Positions 36,256 through 48,175 of a stretch of 64,000 nucleotides of DNA are shown here, piece by piece. Below the pieces are notes generated by a model. The model made no database searches. It saw nothing but the letters and a program-made list of their open reading frames with translations, and was not told the origin of the DNA. Position numbers and translations under genes: made by a program. The number at the start of each line of letters is the position of its first letter. Position 1 is the stretch's first letter. Source of the DNA: Rhynchospora pubera (lineage: Eukaryota; Streptophyta; Magnoliopsida; Poales; Cyperaceae); contig CM051459.1 of the NCBI GenBank assembly GCA_028095005.1, positions 147,292,901-147,356,900 on the forward strand. Direction: 5' to 3'.

Positions 36256-36568
36256 CTGGAAATATTTATTAGTTTTCCTGACAATAGTCAAATATATATA
36301 CATTATGGTATAAGGGTGTCAAACTGGTTGCTGCATATTTTCTCAAATGCACAGAAGAGAATGAATATTTGAAAAATCTTATACCTTTCAAGTAAATCAC
36401 CAAAACAAATGTTTGAAATGGGGAAAAAAATTATAAAAGTTGCTTTTATCTCCATCTTCTTTTTTGACATAAGGAAATGGCAATAGTTAAGAACAATTCA
36501 TGCAAGCATCATCATTCACAAGTCAGTTAAAGCATTACTTTGTAAAAAAGCTTTAAGGAAATACTTGC

Positions 36569-36866
36569 CTCTAGAGATGGAGATGTTAAAGCTACTATGG
36601 TTACAGCCAGACAATTATTCGTCTTTCCAAGTGGTTTAACATATAACCCAAGAGCATCTAGATAGTTTCCTTCACGTCCATGGAATCCAACAATAACTCC
36701 TCCATGAATTGGTACAGAGAAGGGTGTTCCTTCCTCTTTCCCATATGGTCCATACTTATCAACGTTTGTGTACAGCATCAGGGACCGGAGAGTTTGTCTA
36801 TTATCAAACAAACTAACATAGCCGCTGATTGATGTTAAATATTCATCTGGAAAAATCAATATTTAT
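36569..36866 (-). CDS. Jacalin gene exon 2: second half of domain 1, with frameshift
   Basis: The acceptor TTGCAG is followed by bases encoding INIDF. A fifth T then puts PDEYLTSISGYVS out of frame. An internal acceptor, TTTTTCCAG, a few bases on avoids the T run but gives a different phase. The rest reads SLMLYTNVDKYGPYG, EEGTPFS and GFHGREGNYLDALGLYVKPL, a normal jacalin second half. The exon ends CTAGAG|GCAAGT: an ideal GC donor that keeps phase with exon 3. Using the GT a few bases on (GCAA|GTATTT) would lead into a stop. Confidence 0.7.
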
Positions 36867-37263
36867 CTGCAATAGGACGTTCAAGTGATGCATCAAATCT
36901 TCAATCAAAGTATTAATTATCAAATAAATGAATACTAGAACTAGATTATTTGGAATTAATATTGGATATGACCCCCTGCATACGTACTTAAAAAAGGGAA
37001 ATAACCCCCTTCTAGATTATTTGGAAAATTGGATACGACCCACTGTATTATTTAAAAACAGAAATAACCCTATCATGTTTAATACAGATATAATATAACG
37101 ACCCATTTTACTTATTTTAGATCATTAATTATTTTAGAAAAAACAATCCATTTCCTGTGTCTAACCAAATTGCCCCTCCCTCATGCCTAAGACGTTTTAT
37201 CTTCGTCTCCTTCAAACTCGTTGACCATTTGACTATATGACGCAATTGATATATATTGAACAA

Positions 37264-37609
37264 GGATAATTTATCAATAGAGCGTTATAAGGTGCAAAGG
37301 GAAACTTCATTTTCTTGAACTGGTGACTAAAATCATTTTTCTTGAACTAGTGTAATTCACTCAGATTAGCTTTGTTGGGTCAAGATCTCGGAAATAAAAA
37401 AACATTGGGATGGAGATTAAGGAGCAATGGAGATTAAGGAGATTAAGGATAATTTATCAATAGAGCATTATAAGGTGCAAAGGGAAACTTCATTTTCTTG
37501 AACTGGTGACTAAAATCATTTTTCTTGAACTAGTGTAATTCACTCAGATTAGCTTTGTTGGGTCAAGATCTCGGAAATAAAAAAACATTGGGATGGAGAT
37601 TAAGGAGCA
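37264..37609. repeat. Tandem duplication, 183-bp period
   Basis: Bases 37264-37446 recur almost unchanged at 37447-37609 (differences include GCGTT/GCATT). Both lie in intron 2 of the lectin gene, next to copia C. The junction carries GGAGATTAAGGAG micro-repeats, a likely slippage or break-repair site. Confidence 0.9.
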
Positions 37610-37708
37610 ACGGTGTACTCAATTGAAGAATGACAAACCTTGGTAGGTAACGTCGGAGAGGGAGAAGAGACATTAAGGAAGGGTTAATTCGGTCAGACAA
37701 TTTTATAA

Positions 37709-38021
37709 TGAAAGATTCTCAGTGATTAACAATCAAACAAATAACCAAGAATGTAAAGAGAGTATTTACGGTGCCAAAAGAACAAGCACCATTTTCTGGT
37801 TTTTTCTATTACTTATAACAACGTACAAAACAAAGCAAGAAAAAATTAATTACCTAATACAACTATTGCTATATTTCATATGTGGTTTCTTTTCTCCACA
37901 TATCACATAACAGAAAGAAATAAAAACACAATCCTAAACATGATACTAAAAACTGATACGCACACAAAACATAGAAACAAAATAGCACTGATTTCTTACT
38001 ATAACAAGATTATGACTAACA
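37709..38021 (-). repeat. 3' LTR of copia C
   Basis: 313 bp, TGTTAGTC...CTTTCA. It keeps the canonical TG...CA ends. Confidence 0.88.
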
Positions 38022-38039
38022 TTCACTTCCCTAATCTTG

Positions 38040-39551
38040 TTACCCTTCTTTCACCTGTTTAAGACCTATTCTTTCCCTTAGTTCCAGAAATTTGATTTTT
38101 CTCAATGGTTTTGTCAGTAAGTCTGCTAATTGATCACTGGTTCTGATGTGCTCAACGCTTATCTTGCCTTTCTCCACATTCTCTCTAATGTAATGGTACC
38201 GTGTATCAATATGTTTACTCCGATCATGAAACACAGGATTTTTACACAGAGATATAGCAGACTTGTTGTCAACATTCAACTTCAATTGTCTGAAATTTTC
38301 GCTCAGGAGATCTGCCCTCAACGATTCAAGCCAAATACCCAGACAAGCTGCTGTAGATGCTGCTATATATTCAGCTGCACATGATGACAATGCCACTACC
38401 TTCTGTTTTCTAGATAACCAACTAATTGCATTGCTTCCCAGAAAAAATATGACACCGGTTGTGCTTTTTCGATCATCCTTATCTCCAGCCAAATCGCTGT
38501 CAGAGAAACCTACTAAACTCATCATCTTTTCTGAGGTTTTTTCATAAACGCATCCCAACTCAACAGTGCCTTTGATGTATCTAACAATCTGCTTTACTGC
38601 TGACATGTGCTGAATCCTTGGTTGCTCCATGTATCTACTCACAATTCCTACAGAGTATGCCAAATCAGGTCTAGTATGAAGTAAATACCTCAGACTTCCC
38701 ACAATACTACGATACCTGGTTTGATCGACCAAAGATGTGTCACCTCCTTTGGTCAAATTCAATTTGGCTTCCATTGGCACCTTTGTTGAGTTACACTCTG
38801 ACATCCCCACTTCTTTGATGATCTTTTTCGCAAAACAAGATTGGCAAAAAGATATTTTATTCTGTGTTTGCTGCACCTCCAAACCCAAATAGTAACTTAG
38901 AAGACCTAAATCACTCATTTGAAATTTTTCTTTCATCTGCTCCTTTAGTTTTGCAATTTCAACTTCACATGCTCCGGTTATGATCAGGTTATCCACGTAC
39001 ACCCCAATTAGTATACAAATTTTTCCAATTGCTTTCTTGTATACTGCATGCTCCAACTTGCTTTTCTTAAAACCAAGTGATACCAACGTAGAGTCCAATT
39101 TGGAATTCCATGCTCTTGGCGCCTGTTTCAATCCGTATAAAGCTTTATGCAATCTGAAAACTTTGTGTTCATTTCCAGTTTCCTCAAAACCTGGAGGCTG
39201 TCTGACATAAACCTCCTCTTGTAAAACTTCATTCAAAAATGCAGATTTAACGTCCATGTGATGTAACAACCATCCTTCTTGAACTGCTATAGCCATGAAT
39301 AGTCTTATTGTTTCCATCATGGCCACGAGAGCAAACACCTCTTCATAATCAATTCCATGTTGCTGCACATAGCCTTGAGCAACTAGACGTGCTTTGTATT
39401 TAATCACTCTCCCTTGTGAGTCTTTCTTGATTTTGTAAACCCACTTTAAACCTATAATTTTATGGCCTTTTACAGGTTCTACCATACTCCAAGTTTGATT
39501 TCGATTAATGGAATCAATTTCTTCTCTCATTTCATGCATCCATGTTTTCAT
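38040..39551 (-). pseudogene. Copia C reverse transcriptase and RNase H
   Basis: A 503-residue open frame. It starts inside the linker at KTWMHEMREEID because the preceding frame shifts near 39555. Reverse transcriptase motifs are WVYKIKKDSQG, KARLVAQGY, DVKSAFLNE and YGLKQAPRAW. The active site reads VYVDNLIITG, so the second Asp of YVDD is Asn. RNase H follows with FSDSDLAGD, RKSTTGVIFF, SSCAAEYIA and VDNKSAISL, then the terminal QLADLLTKP. With the active-site change the polymerase is expected to be inactive. Confidence 0.88.
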
Positions 39552-39687
39552 CTTTTTCTGCTTCTCTGAAATTCATTGGTTCCTCTACTCCCATCATACA
39601 CACATCAGAATAATAAAGTTGAAGAGGTTCAGTTTCATCATAAATATCAGCAAGGCTACGCATTTTTATAGGTGTTTGCTGACCATC

Positions 39688-42117
39688 TCATGTTTCATTA
39701 AAACTCATATCTTCCCTGTGTGGTGTTGGTATTGATGATGCTTCTGGCTCAATTTCCAAATGCTCTTCACCTCCCTCATCATACATGATTTTGAAACCAT
39801 TACTTTCAGGAAAACTTACTGTTTGTTCAGTTTTACTAGGAGTCCAATTCCATTTTCTGCCTTCTTCAAATACAACATCTCGGGTCACATGCACTTTACC
39901 TGCTGCAGGGTCATATACTCGGTATGCTTTGGATCCTTCCTCATATCCAAAAAATACCATTGGAACACTTCTAGCATCGAGCTTCCTCATATAATTATCT
40001 ATCCTTTTGACATGCACCACACATCCAAAAACACGAAAGTGCTGCACTTGTGGTTTTCGCTTGTGCCAGGCCTCATAAGGTGTCATGCTTGTCAGACTTT
40101 TTGTGGCTGCCCGGTTAAGGATATAGACAGCTGTGCTCACTGCTTCTCCCCAAAATTGGTTTGGAACTTCCATACTCTTTATCATGCTTCTTGCCATTGA
40201 CACAACAGTCTGATTTTGCCTCTCAACTACCCCATTCTGCTGTGGGGAATATGGAGCTGTCAATTGTCTTTGAATTCCCATTTTATTACAATAATCCATG
40301 AATTCATTGGACTTAAATTCCCCTCCTCTATCAGACCTAAACATTCTCAGTTTTTTATTTTGTTCTGCCTCAATTCTTGTCTTAAGATCTTTGAAAGTTG
40401 AGAATGCTTGATCTTTGTGCTTTAACAATTTAATCCACATGAATCTAGTGTGATCATCTACTAGTAAGAAAAAATACTTGTTACCAGCAGGGGTAGGAGG
40501 CAAAATAGGGCCACAGAGATCTCCATGTGTCAGCTCCAGTGCATTGCTTGCTCTAAATTGTGTCATGTGTGGGAAAGGCAAACGACGTTGCTTTCCAGCT
40601 AAGCACCCATCACAAACTTGTTCAATCTGATCTATATGTAGCAGCCCATCTACTAGTTTCTCTTGGTTCATCTTCTTGAGTCCTTTGAAATTCAAATGCC
40701 CGAAGCGTGCATGCCATCTCCATGTATCTGAGTTCTCATTGGTTAGAAAGCACACTGGTTTAGTTGTAACAAGATTCAAAACATATAATCTGTTCTTAGT
40801 TCTCTTGACCTTTATCAAGAGTTGTCCTCCTTGATCAAACACTTGAAGATTACCACCTACAAGTTTGATTTTGCAGCCATGTTCCTCAAGTTGGCCTAAA
40901 CTGATGACATTAGTGGTTAGTTTTGGTATGTAGTAAACATCAGTTAAAGCTTTGTGTTCTCCATTACGACCCTGAATAAGCACTGTCCCACGACCTCCTA
41001 TGGGTACCTCAAATCCATCGTCAAGCTTCACCCTTCCTTTTGTTGTTGTGTCTAGATTTGTAAAATGTTCCAAGCATCCTGACATATGATTACTAGCACC
41101 TGAGTCCAAATACCATACTTTAGAAGGCTTCAATGTTCCTTCTCTGAGATGAAGTTCACTAGAGATTTCTGTACTGTCCCTAATGCTACTAGCTGTCAAG
41201 TTTTCACACACTACCTCATGCATTAATAAGGCTGGCTCCTCATCATCTTTTTCTATCGCCAACACCTTTTCTCCCTTTGGTTTTCGGCATTCAGATGCAA
41301 AGTGTCCATAAATACCACAGTTGAAACATTTGATTTTAGACTTATCAAACTTCTTATATGATTTCTGTCCCTTTTCTTGATTAAATTTCTGCTTACTATT
41401 CGACACATCCCCATTCTCTTTTTCTTTCAAGGTGAGTGCCTCCCACTGTGCTCTAGTAAGCAACAATTTTTCTTCTTCCTCCTCCTTGTGTTGTTGTCTC
41501 CCCTTCAAACTTTCTTCAAACACCCTTAACCGTCCAACTGCCTCAGCAATCGGCATGCAGGATGTGTCTCCCCATTGCTCAATTGTACTGATAATGGGCA
41601 GAAACTTGTCAGGTACCGCACTAAAGAGCCTTTCAACAACCATATCATCCTTGAGCTCCCCTCCTAAAGACCTGATCTCCCCTGCCATTCCGACCAGATT
41701 TTTTGAGAACTCTACCACACTTATTGTTTCTGACATGATCATACGATCAAATTGTCGCTTCAAGACCGTTGCCCTTGCTTTCCTGATACGATCTTCACCT
41801 ACGACCATACTCTTGATCGTATCCCATGCCTCCTTAGACGTTTCCTTCTCTGCTATGGCCATCACAACTGAATCTGGCACAGATTGGAAAATCGCAGCAA
41901 GGGCTCCCTGGTCCTTCTGTTTGTCAACCTGGTCTTCCCCTTCTATTCCTTCCCATACACCTAGTGCCTTCAGTATGACTTTCATTTTCACTGCCCAAAG
42001 CCCGTAGTTTGTGTCATTCAACATAGGGTATTGAATAGGCACGCCTCCATTGACTGATCTTACTTGTGTCTTTTCTCCGCTCGTATCTCCCGTCTTCTTA
42101 GCATCATCATCTCCCAT
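39688..42117 (-). pseudogene. Copia C gag, protease and integrase
   Basis: An open frame of 809 residues. Gag shows TNYGLWAVKMKVIL at residues ~37-50, a zinc knuckle CFNCGIYGHFASEC at ~265-278, the aspartic protease motif WYLDSGASNHMSG at ~335, the pre-integrase WHARFGHLN, and the integrase D,D,E region (HGDLCGP, VDDHTRFMW, SPQQNGVVERQNQ). It ends at a TGA (39690-39688) that interrupts the integrase-reverse transcriptase linker; the same frame then stays open for about 45 codons. That stop could be a CGA-to-TGA change. The start is the Met just inside the primer site. Confidence 0.88.
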
Positions 42118-42134
42118 TTTTCAGAACCTGAAGC

Positions 42135-42146
42135 GCTCTGATACCA
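42135..42146 (-). other. Primer-binding site of copia C
   Basis: TGGTATCAGAGC on the minus strand, one base inside the 5' LTR, matches plant initiator tRNA-Met. Confidence 0.85.
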
Positions 42147-42147
42147 A

Positions 42148-42460
42148 AGAAAGATTCTCAGTGATTAACAATCAAACAAATAACCAAGAATGTAAAGAGA
42201 GTATTTGCGGTGCCAAAAGAACAAGCACCATTTTCTGGTTTTTTCTATTACTTATAACAACGTACAAAACAAAGCAAGAAAAAATTAATTACCTAATACA
42301 ACTATTGCTATATTTCATATATGGTTTCTTTTCTCCACATATCACATAACAGAAAGAAATAAAAACACAATCCTAAACATGATACTAAAAACTGATACGC
42401 ACACAAAACATAGAAACAAAATAGCACTGATTTCTTACTATAACAAGATTATGACTAACA
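42148..42460 (-). repeat. 5' LTR of copia C
   Basis: 313 bp, starting TGTTAGTCATAATC on the minus strand. Compared with the 3' LTR, single-base differences lie near 42207 and 42320 and at the last base pair. Confidence 0.88.
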
Positions 42461-43449
42461 TTATCTAAGTAAAAAAGATTAAAATTAATAAGTGGTTGTA
42501 TATATATTAAATATGATTAGAGGGGGTCATTTCAGTTTTCAAATTTAGGGGTTAAATCTAGATAGACATGATTTCATGTGTTATATCCAATTTTTCCCAT
42601 ATTACTTTGTCAAAGTTGAAGCATTATACAGTCCTCTGCGCAAACATACTATTAAAGTATCCATAATGCATTACAGTTTTTACATTATTTCTTTCTTTCA
42701 ATTACCTTACATATGGAAACACTATCAATTACATTTGCACTATCATCTTTCACTAGAAGAAATATACATGAGAAGTAAAATGGATTTTGTTTTTTAATTG
42801 TTAAATTCATCAACTTACCGCCAATATATTTGGAGACCCCACATGATTAAGCTCGACAAACAATTATGCCAAATTTAAATTAAATTTTGTGACCAGTACA
42901 GTGCAAACACATTTTAATCCCTGAAACAAAAGTTGGGTCCAAAAAAGGTTCGTGATAAAATAATATATATGATGTTTATGACTTTGTGTATAAAATTTAC
43001 AATGCATGTGGTATAGATTTTATACAATATTACACCACTCAACAAAAACTCAACCCAAATAACATGAACGATCAGCCAACAAATTATGGGCATCTCAGGG
43101 AATTAAGTATTCGATGCATGATAAGATAATATATGTTTAAATTGCCCTGAAAATTTTTTTTAGCAAATTTATATGTCCAGCAATATATTTGTAAATTTAT
43201 TTCTTTATTTTAAATAAATCTTCTACCCGAACCATAAGTACACAATTAGAACACACTCAAAAGGAAAAATATACAGCGAAGTTTAAATTAAAAGGTATAC
43301 GTAGGAGGTTAAACACTGACAGAGAAATGGAATAGAAATGTGATAGCTACATCAAATTAAGAACCGGACTAAGGCTTACAACAGGACCTCATATTTCTAA
43401 TTGGAATGCAAATGAGATTAGAAATAAAACAGTATATAGGAACTTTAAC

Positions 43450-43659
43450 CTTGTCTTTGTCTGATCCCCCAGGACCCCCAGAACCTCCATTCAGCTTTGA
43501 CCACTCCTCTTTTCCTCCAGAGCTGGTTAGAAAAGATATCGAATCTATTGCCCAGCCATAGGCTATGACAATTTTTTTGACCGCCGAGTCGCCACATTGA
43601 CTCCACCTGGAACCACCAGGCCCACCCCATGGCCCCATTCTGATGATTCCTTGATCCAT
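43450..43659 (-). CDS. Jacalin gene exon 1: first half of domain 1
   Basis: The exon encodes 70 residues starting MDQGIIRMGPWGG and ending GGSGGPGGSDKDK. It has the usual jacalin opening GPWGG..GG, the WAIDSISF strand and the Gly-rich turn. A donor AAG|GTTAAAG follows. A plausible acceptor (TTTTTGAAGCAG) ends at 43672. The same frame continues upstream, Lys-rich, to a Met at 43755, which could be a longer start. I prefer the shorter start because the upstream stretch is low-complexity. Confidence 0.75.
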
Positions 43660-43807
43660 CTTTTCTATATCCTGCTTCAAAAAGCCCAACTTATCAAGTT
43701 CCACAGTTTTCTTTTGCTTTTTAATTTCTTTCCCCTTTTTTAATCTCTCTTTCATTTGGCTTAAGAGATTATGAGGGCTGCTACTGATGTTAAAATTAAG
43801 AAAGTTA

Positions 43808-44346
43808 TGTTAGGTTTTCAATTCAAGGAACGACTCATGTGAAACTTTAACATAAACTAAGCGGAAGCGTTACCTGGATCCATCTGGTTATTCTATGATC
43901 TTGAATATGTCTTCTATGCTCCAGCAGCACCTCAGCAACGTCTGTGCACGCACCAAGGTTGGGGAAATGATCTTCCAAGAGAGCAAGACCAGTGTGTCTA
44001 AACTCGACTGTTCTCTCTCTCTAAAACTGATGGAGAGTATTAGGGAGGGGTGTAGCGTGTATATTTGTGCTTGTCTTGTCTCTTGGGGACCAACCCCTAT
44101 TTATAGTGGAGACACCAAGAGTGCCATCCAAGTATTATTATAATGGTCCATCAACATATGGCAATATTTAATTACAAATCCACCAATACTAGGCATCACA
44201 ATCTTTCACACAAATCTCCAAGATATTATACTTAATAGCCATATTTATTCTTGGAACATTACCATATTCAACAATTCTTATTCATCAAGCAATATATGTC
44301 TATAATGATGAAATATTTCTTGCAAGATTTTCTAAATATTCCAACA
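43808..44346 (-). repeat. 3' LTR of copia B
   Basis: 539 bp, the counterpart of 51949-52498. The purine tract AAGTGGGAGA precedes it on the minus strand (44358-44349). Confidence 0.9.
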
Positions 44347-44800
44347 ATCTCCCACTTGGACAATATGCTTAATGATTATATGTTGTCTTTACTTAATTAG
44401 CTCATATTTACATGGTACTTAATTTTGTGTCTTTAATTCCGTCCATCAATCACAATAATAAAAGACCAAGGAGGCTTTTGTGGCATTGTAACAATTACAA
44501 GAATACATTCTTGCAACGTTGTCACCACTCAACCCACGATAATCACATTACTACCATGAATGAATGACATTGAATTTTGATGTGTATAGGTGGCATGAAA
44601 ATGCACGCAAGTATGGCTATAACGTGTCTACTTTCAACTTTTATTGGTCACCCAAAACATAAGTGAGGTAAAAAAAATAGAGTCAAGATGTAAACTATAA
44701 TTTGAAACTTTATTCATTACTTTTTTGCAGAAACATCATAATACAATGAATAAACTCAAAACATGTCTAATCAAGCTTCTCTTGAAATTACAAACTCCCA

Positions 44801-47800
44801 CTAAAATTCAGAACCCTCAACTAAAATTACACCCATACGAGCAACATGCTCCAAAAAAAACTTGGGTATTAATGCTTTTGTGAGCGGATCTCCTATCATA
44901 GAGTTTGTTCCAATATGCTCAATTGACAACTCATCATCCTGAACTCTCTGCTTCACAACTAGAAACTTGATGTCAATGTGCCTTGACTTAGCAGTGCTTC
45001 TGTTGTTGTTGGCGTACATGACTGCTGATTTATTGTCACAATATAATTTTAGTGGTGCCTGAATAGAGTCCACTACGCGCAATTGAGTGACAAAATTTCG
45101 CAGCCATACTCCATGTTTTGATGCATGGTAGCATGCTATAAATTCTGCTTCCATGGTAGAGGATGCTACAAGCGATTGCTTAGCACTCTTCCATATAACA
45201 GCTCCTTCTGCCATCATGAAGATGTATCCTGTAGTTGATTTCATGCTATCTTAGCATCCCGCAAAATCAGAGTCAGTATATCCAATGACCTCTAGCTTAT
45301 ATGATCTCCGATATGTGAGTGCAAAATCTTTGGTTTTCTGAAGATAACGGAGAACACGTTTGGCTGCTTTCAAATGCGGCAAACCTGGATTGTGTAAATA
45401 ACGACCCAACATTCCTGTAATGAACGCAATATCCGGACGCGTACATATTTGAGCATACATAATACTCCCTACAATCGAAGCATAGGATTTACCCTTCATT
45501 TCGATCTTTTCCAACTTTGTAGCAGGACATTGTTCGAGACAAAATTTATCTCCTTTAGATACAGGAGTTTCAGATGGTTTGCAATTTTTCATATCATACC
45601 GCTTGAGAACTTAATCAATATAGGCCTTTTGTGAAAGAGTCAAGATACCTTGAGAGCGATCTCTATGGATCTTGATACCTAACACATATGATGCATCACC
45701 AAAATCTTTCATTTCAAAGTTCTTAAATAGAAATCTCTTAGTTTCATGCAACATGTCCTTATTGTTTATGGCAAGCAGTATGTCATCTACAGACAAAACC
45801 AAGAAAATAAATTTACTACCACTGAACTTGTGATATATACAATCAACCAAGTTGGCCTCGAAACCAAATGAGACAATCACTTGATGAAATTTATGATACC
45901 ATTGTCGATACTCTTGTTTGAGCCCATATATGGATTTCTTAAGTTTGCAAGCCATATTATTTGAGTCACCAGACACAAAATGTGGAGGCTGCATCATATA
46001 AATTGTTTCATCAATGTTTCCATTGAGAAATGCTGTCTTAAAATCCATTTGATGAAGCTCAAGGTCAAAATGTGACACTAGTGCCATGATTATTCTAAAA
46101 GAGTCTTTCGTTGAAACTGGAGAGAAAGTCTCTTTGTAGTCAATACCTTCCTTTTGTGTAAATCCCTTAGCGACAAGACGTGCTTTATACCTTTCCACAT
46201 TGCCTTTTGAATCCCTTTTGGTCTTAAATATCCATTTGCAACCAATAGGTTTCTTGCCTTGAGGTAGTGGTACTAAATTCCAAACGTCATTATCATACAT
46301 GGACTTAATTTTTTCATTCATAGCATCAATCCACTTTTGTGAGTTTGGAATTTTTAATGCATCACGAAGATTTTGGAGATCATCCATAATTCCAATGTCA
46401 AACTCATGTTCTTGAAGATAAACAACATAATCATTTGATATTGTTGATTTTCTTTTCCTAGTGGATTTTCTTAACACATGTTCTTGAGGTGTTTGCATTT
46501 GTTCAATTGCATCATCATATTCGATATTTGTGTTACCAAGATCTAAATCCATGGTATCTTGAACAGAATCTGTATTATCATCTGAATGGTTCGTTTCAAT
46601 TATGAAACGATCCATTTCGTTTTCAGTTTTTGTTTCTTCTTCGAAGATAAAATCCTTATGTGCCATATCACCCCCCGCAACCAAAACATCCTCAAAGAAA
46701 CTTACTATATTCGTCTCAAACATACTATTAGTGGTGGGATCGTAAAATTTGTAACCCCTGGATCGTTCGGCATAACCAACGAAATAACAACTAACTGTTC
46801 TTTCATCCAACTTCTTCTCATTTGGCTTATAGGGCCGAGCTTCAGCTGGACATCCCCAAATGCGACGGTGTTGTAGACTCGGTTTCTTACCCGTCCACAT
46901 TTCATAAGGGGTTTTATTGTTATTTTCCTTAGTTGGTACTCGATTGAGCAAATAGGCTGCAGTCTTTAGCGCTTCTCCCCAAAGTGATTTAGGAAGGGAT
47001 GTATGACTAAGCATACTCCTAACCATATCTTTAAGTGTCCTATTTCGTCTCTCAGCTACACCATTCATGTTGGGCGAACCTGGCATGGTGTACTGAGGAA
47101 CAATGCCACTTTCCTCTAGGAACTTAGCAAAAGGCCCTGGACATTGTTCACCTGAACCATCATATCTGCCATAGTATTCACCACCACGATCAGATCTGAC
47201 TTGATTAATCCTTTTGTTGAGTTGTAACTCAACTTCAGCCTTATAGGATTTGAAAACATCCAAATCTTGCGTTTTCTCATTAATGAGATATAAATAACCA
47301 TATCTTGAATAATCGTCAATAAAACTGATAAAATAAATTTGACCATTCCTAGCAGGTATAGGAAATGGCCTTCAAATATCTGTATGAATCAGTTCTAAGA
47401 CGTTTTGAGTCCTGTTGGCATTATATCTTTTCTTATTGGTTTGTTTTCCTTTAGAACAATTTATACAAGGATCTAAGTCTGTCATGTCTAGAGGATATAG
47501 AATTTCACTTTGGACAAGTCGTTCAATTCTCTTTTGAGAAATATGACCTAAGCGTTTGTGCCAAAGTGCACCTGAATTCTCATGAGTTAATTTACGTTTA
47601 ACACTTCTAGTACTTGTATGCAGGTTTTCATTAAAAGAAGCCATTATATCCAAGGAGTATAGATTATCATAAACTGAAAGAGAACCAGATCCAATACAAT
47701 TTGAATTAAGAGACAAACTAAATTTTTCATTTCCAAAAATACAAGCATAACCAGATTTGTCCAATACATAAATAGAAATTAAATTCCGTCTAAAGGACGG

Positions 47801-48175
47801 TACTACAAAAGTCTCATACAAATCCAAATAACATCCAGTCCTAAGTAATAATCTAAAATGCCCTATGGCTTCAACTTTTGCCTTCTTGCCATCACCCACA
47901 AAGATGTATCTTTCACCATCATTTGGCTTGCGGCAGTTCAGGCAACCCTGCATAGATACACTTATGTGAGTTGTTGCACCTGAATCAATCCACCAAGTAT
48001 CTATAGGTACTGAAGTTAAATTAACCTCTGAACAAACCAAAGCGAGAGACATACTTTTCTGTTTGCGCCAAGCATGATAGTTGGTGCAATTTGCCTTCTT
48101 GTGTCCCGCTTTTCCGCAGAAGTGACACCCGTTTGGATCTTTAGCCTTCTTGGCTTTCTTGTTTTCGGGTTTATT
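44801..48175 (-). pseudogene. Copia B pol with in-frame stops
   Basis: One continuous frame covers the zinc knuckle, protease (TWWIDSGATTHIS), pre-integrase (LWHKRLGHIS), integrase ([34 protein letters not shown]), reverse transcriptase ([20 protein letters not shown]) and RNase H ([27 protein letters not shown], ending DPLTKAL). It is interrupted by TGA at 47374-47372 (before the integrase catalytic core), TAA at 45613-45611 and TAA at 45253-45251. No shift is needed anywhere. The reverse transcriptase active site reads LSVDDILLA, with Ser in place of the usual Tyr. Confidence 0.85.

Larger units (their letters stand above)
37709..42460 (-). mobile_element. Copia element C, nearly full length, in the lectin intron
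   Basis: LTRs of 313 bp lie at 42148-42460 (5') and 37709-38021 (3'). They differ at about three positions. One is the terminal CA of the 5' LTR, now CT. A primer site TGGTATCAGAGC (42146-42135) follows the 5' LTR, and a purine-rich GGGAAGTGAA precedes the 3' LTR. The coding region is nearly continuous (42117-38040) with one stop and one frameshift. The flanks TTATA and TTATC match at four of five positions, an imperfect target duplication. The element lies in the same sense as the lectin gene. Confidence 0.9.
35748..43659 (-). pseudogene. Jacalin-related lectin, two domains, TE-invaded introns
   Basis: Four coding exons on the minus strand encode two jacalin domains (beta-prism lectins that usually bind mannose or glucose). 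Exons are 43659-43450, 36866-36569, 36255-36043 and 35965-35748. Domain 1 spans exons 1-2 and ends with GREGNYLDALGLY, carrying the GxxxD sugar-binding loop. Domain 2 spans exons 3-4 and ends GFFGRSSFYPDAIGV, where the first Gly of that loop is Ser. Probable lesions are an extra T in a T5 run at the start of exon 2 and an internal deletion plus frame change in exon 4. Exon 2 joins exon 3 in phase only with a GC donor. Copia C lies in intron 2, and copia B directly upstream of exon 1. With no signal peptide a cytoplasmic or nuclear protein would be expected. It is probably a pseudogene, though alternative splicing could bypass the first lesion. Confidence 0.75.

Noticed and set aside
35869..36372. 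167-codon plus-strand frame
   Set aside because: Antisense to jacalin exons 3-4; no domain, and the minus-strand reading has clear lectin motifs and splice sites.
41432..42007. 191-codon plus-strand frame
   Set aside because: Antisense shadow of the copia C gag on the minus strand.
37700..42465. Perfect 5-bp target duplication for copia C
   Set aside because: Flanks TTATA and TTATC agree at four of five bases only, so I report it as imperfect.
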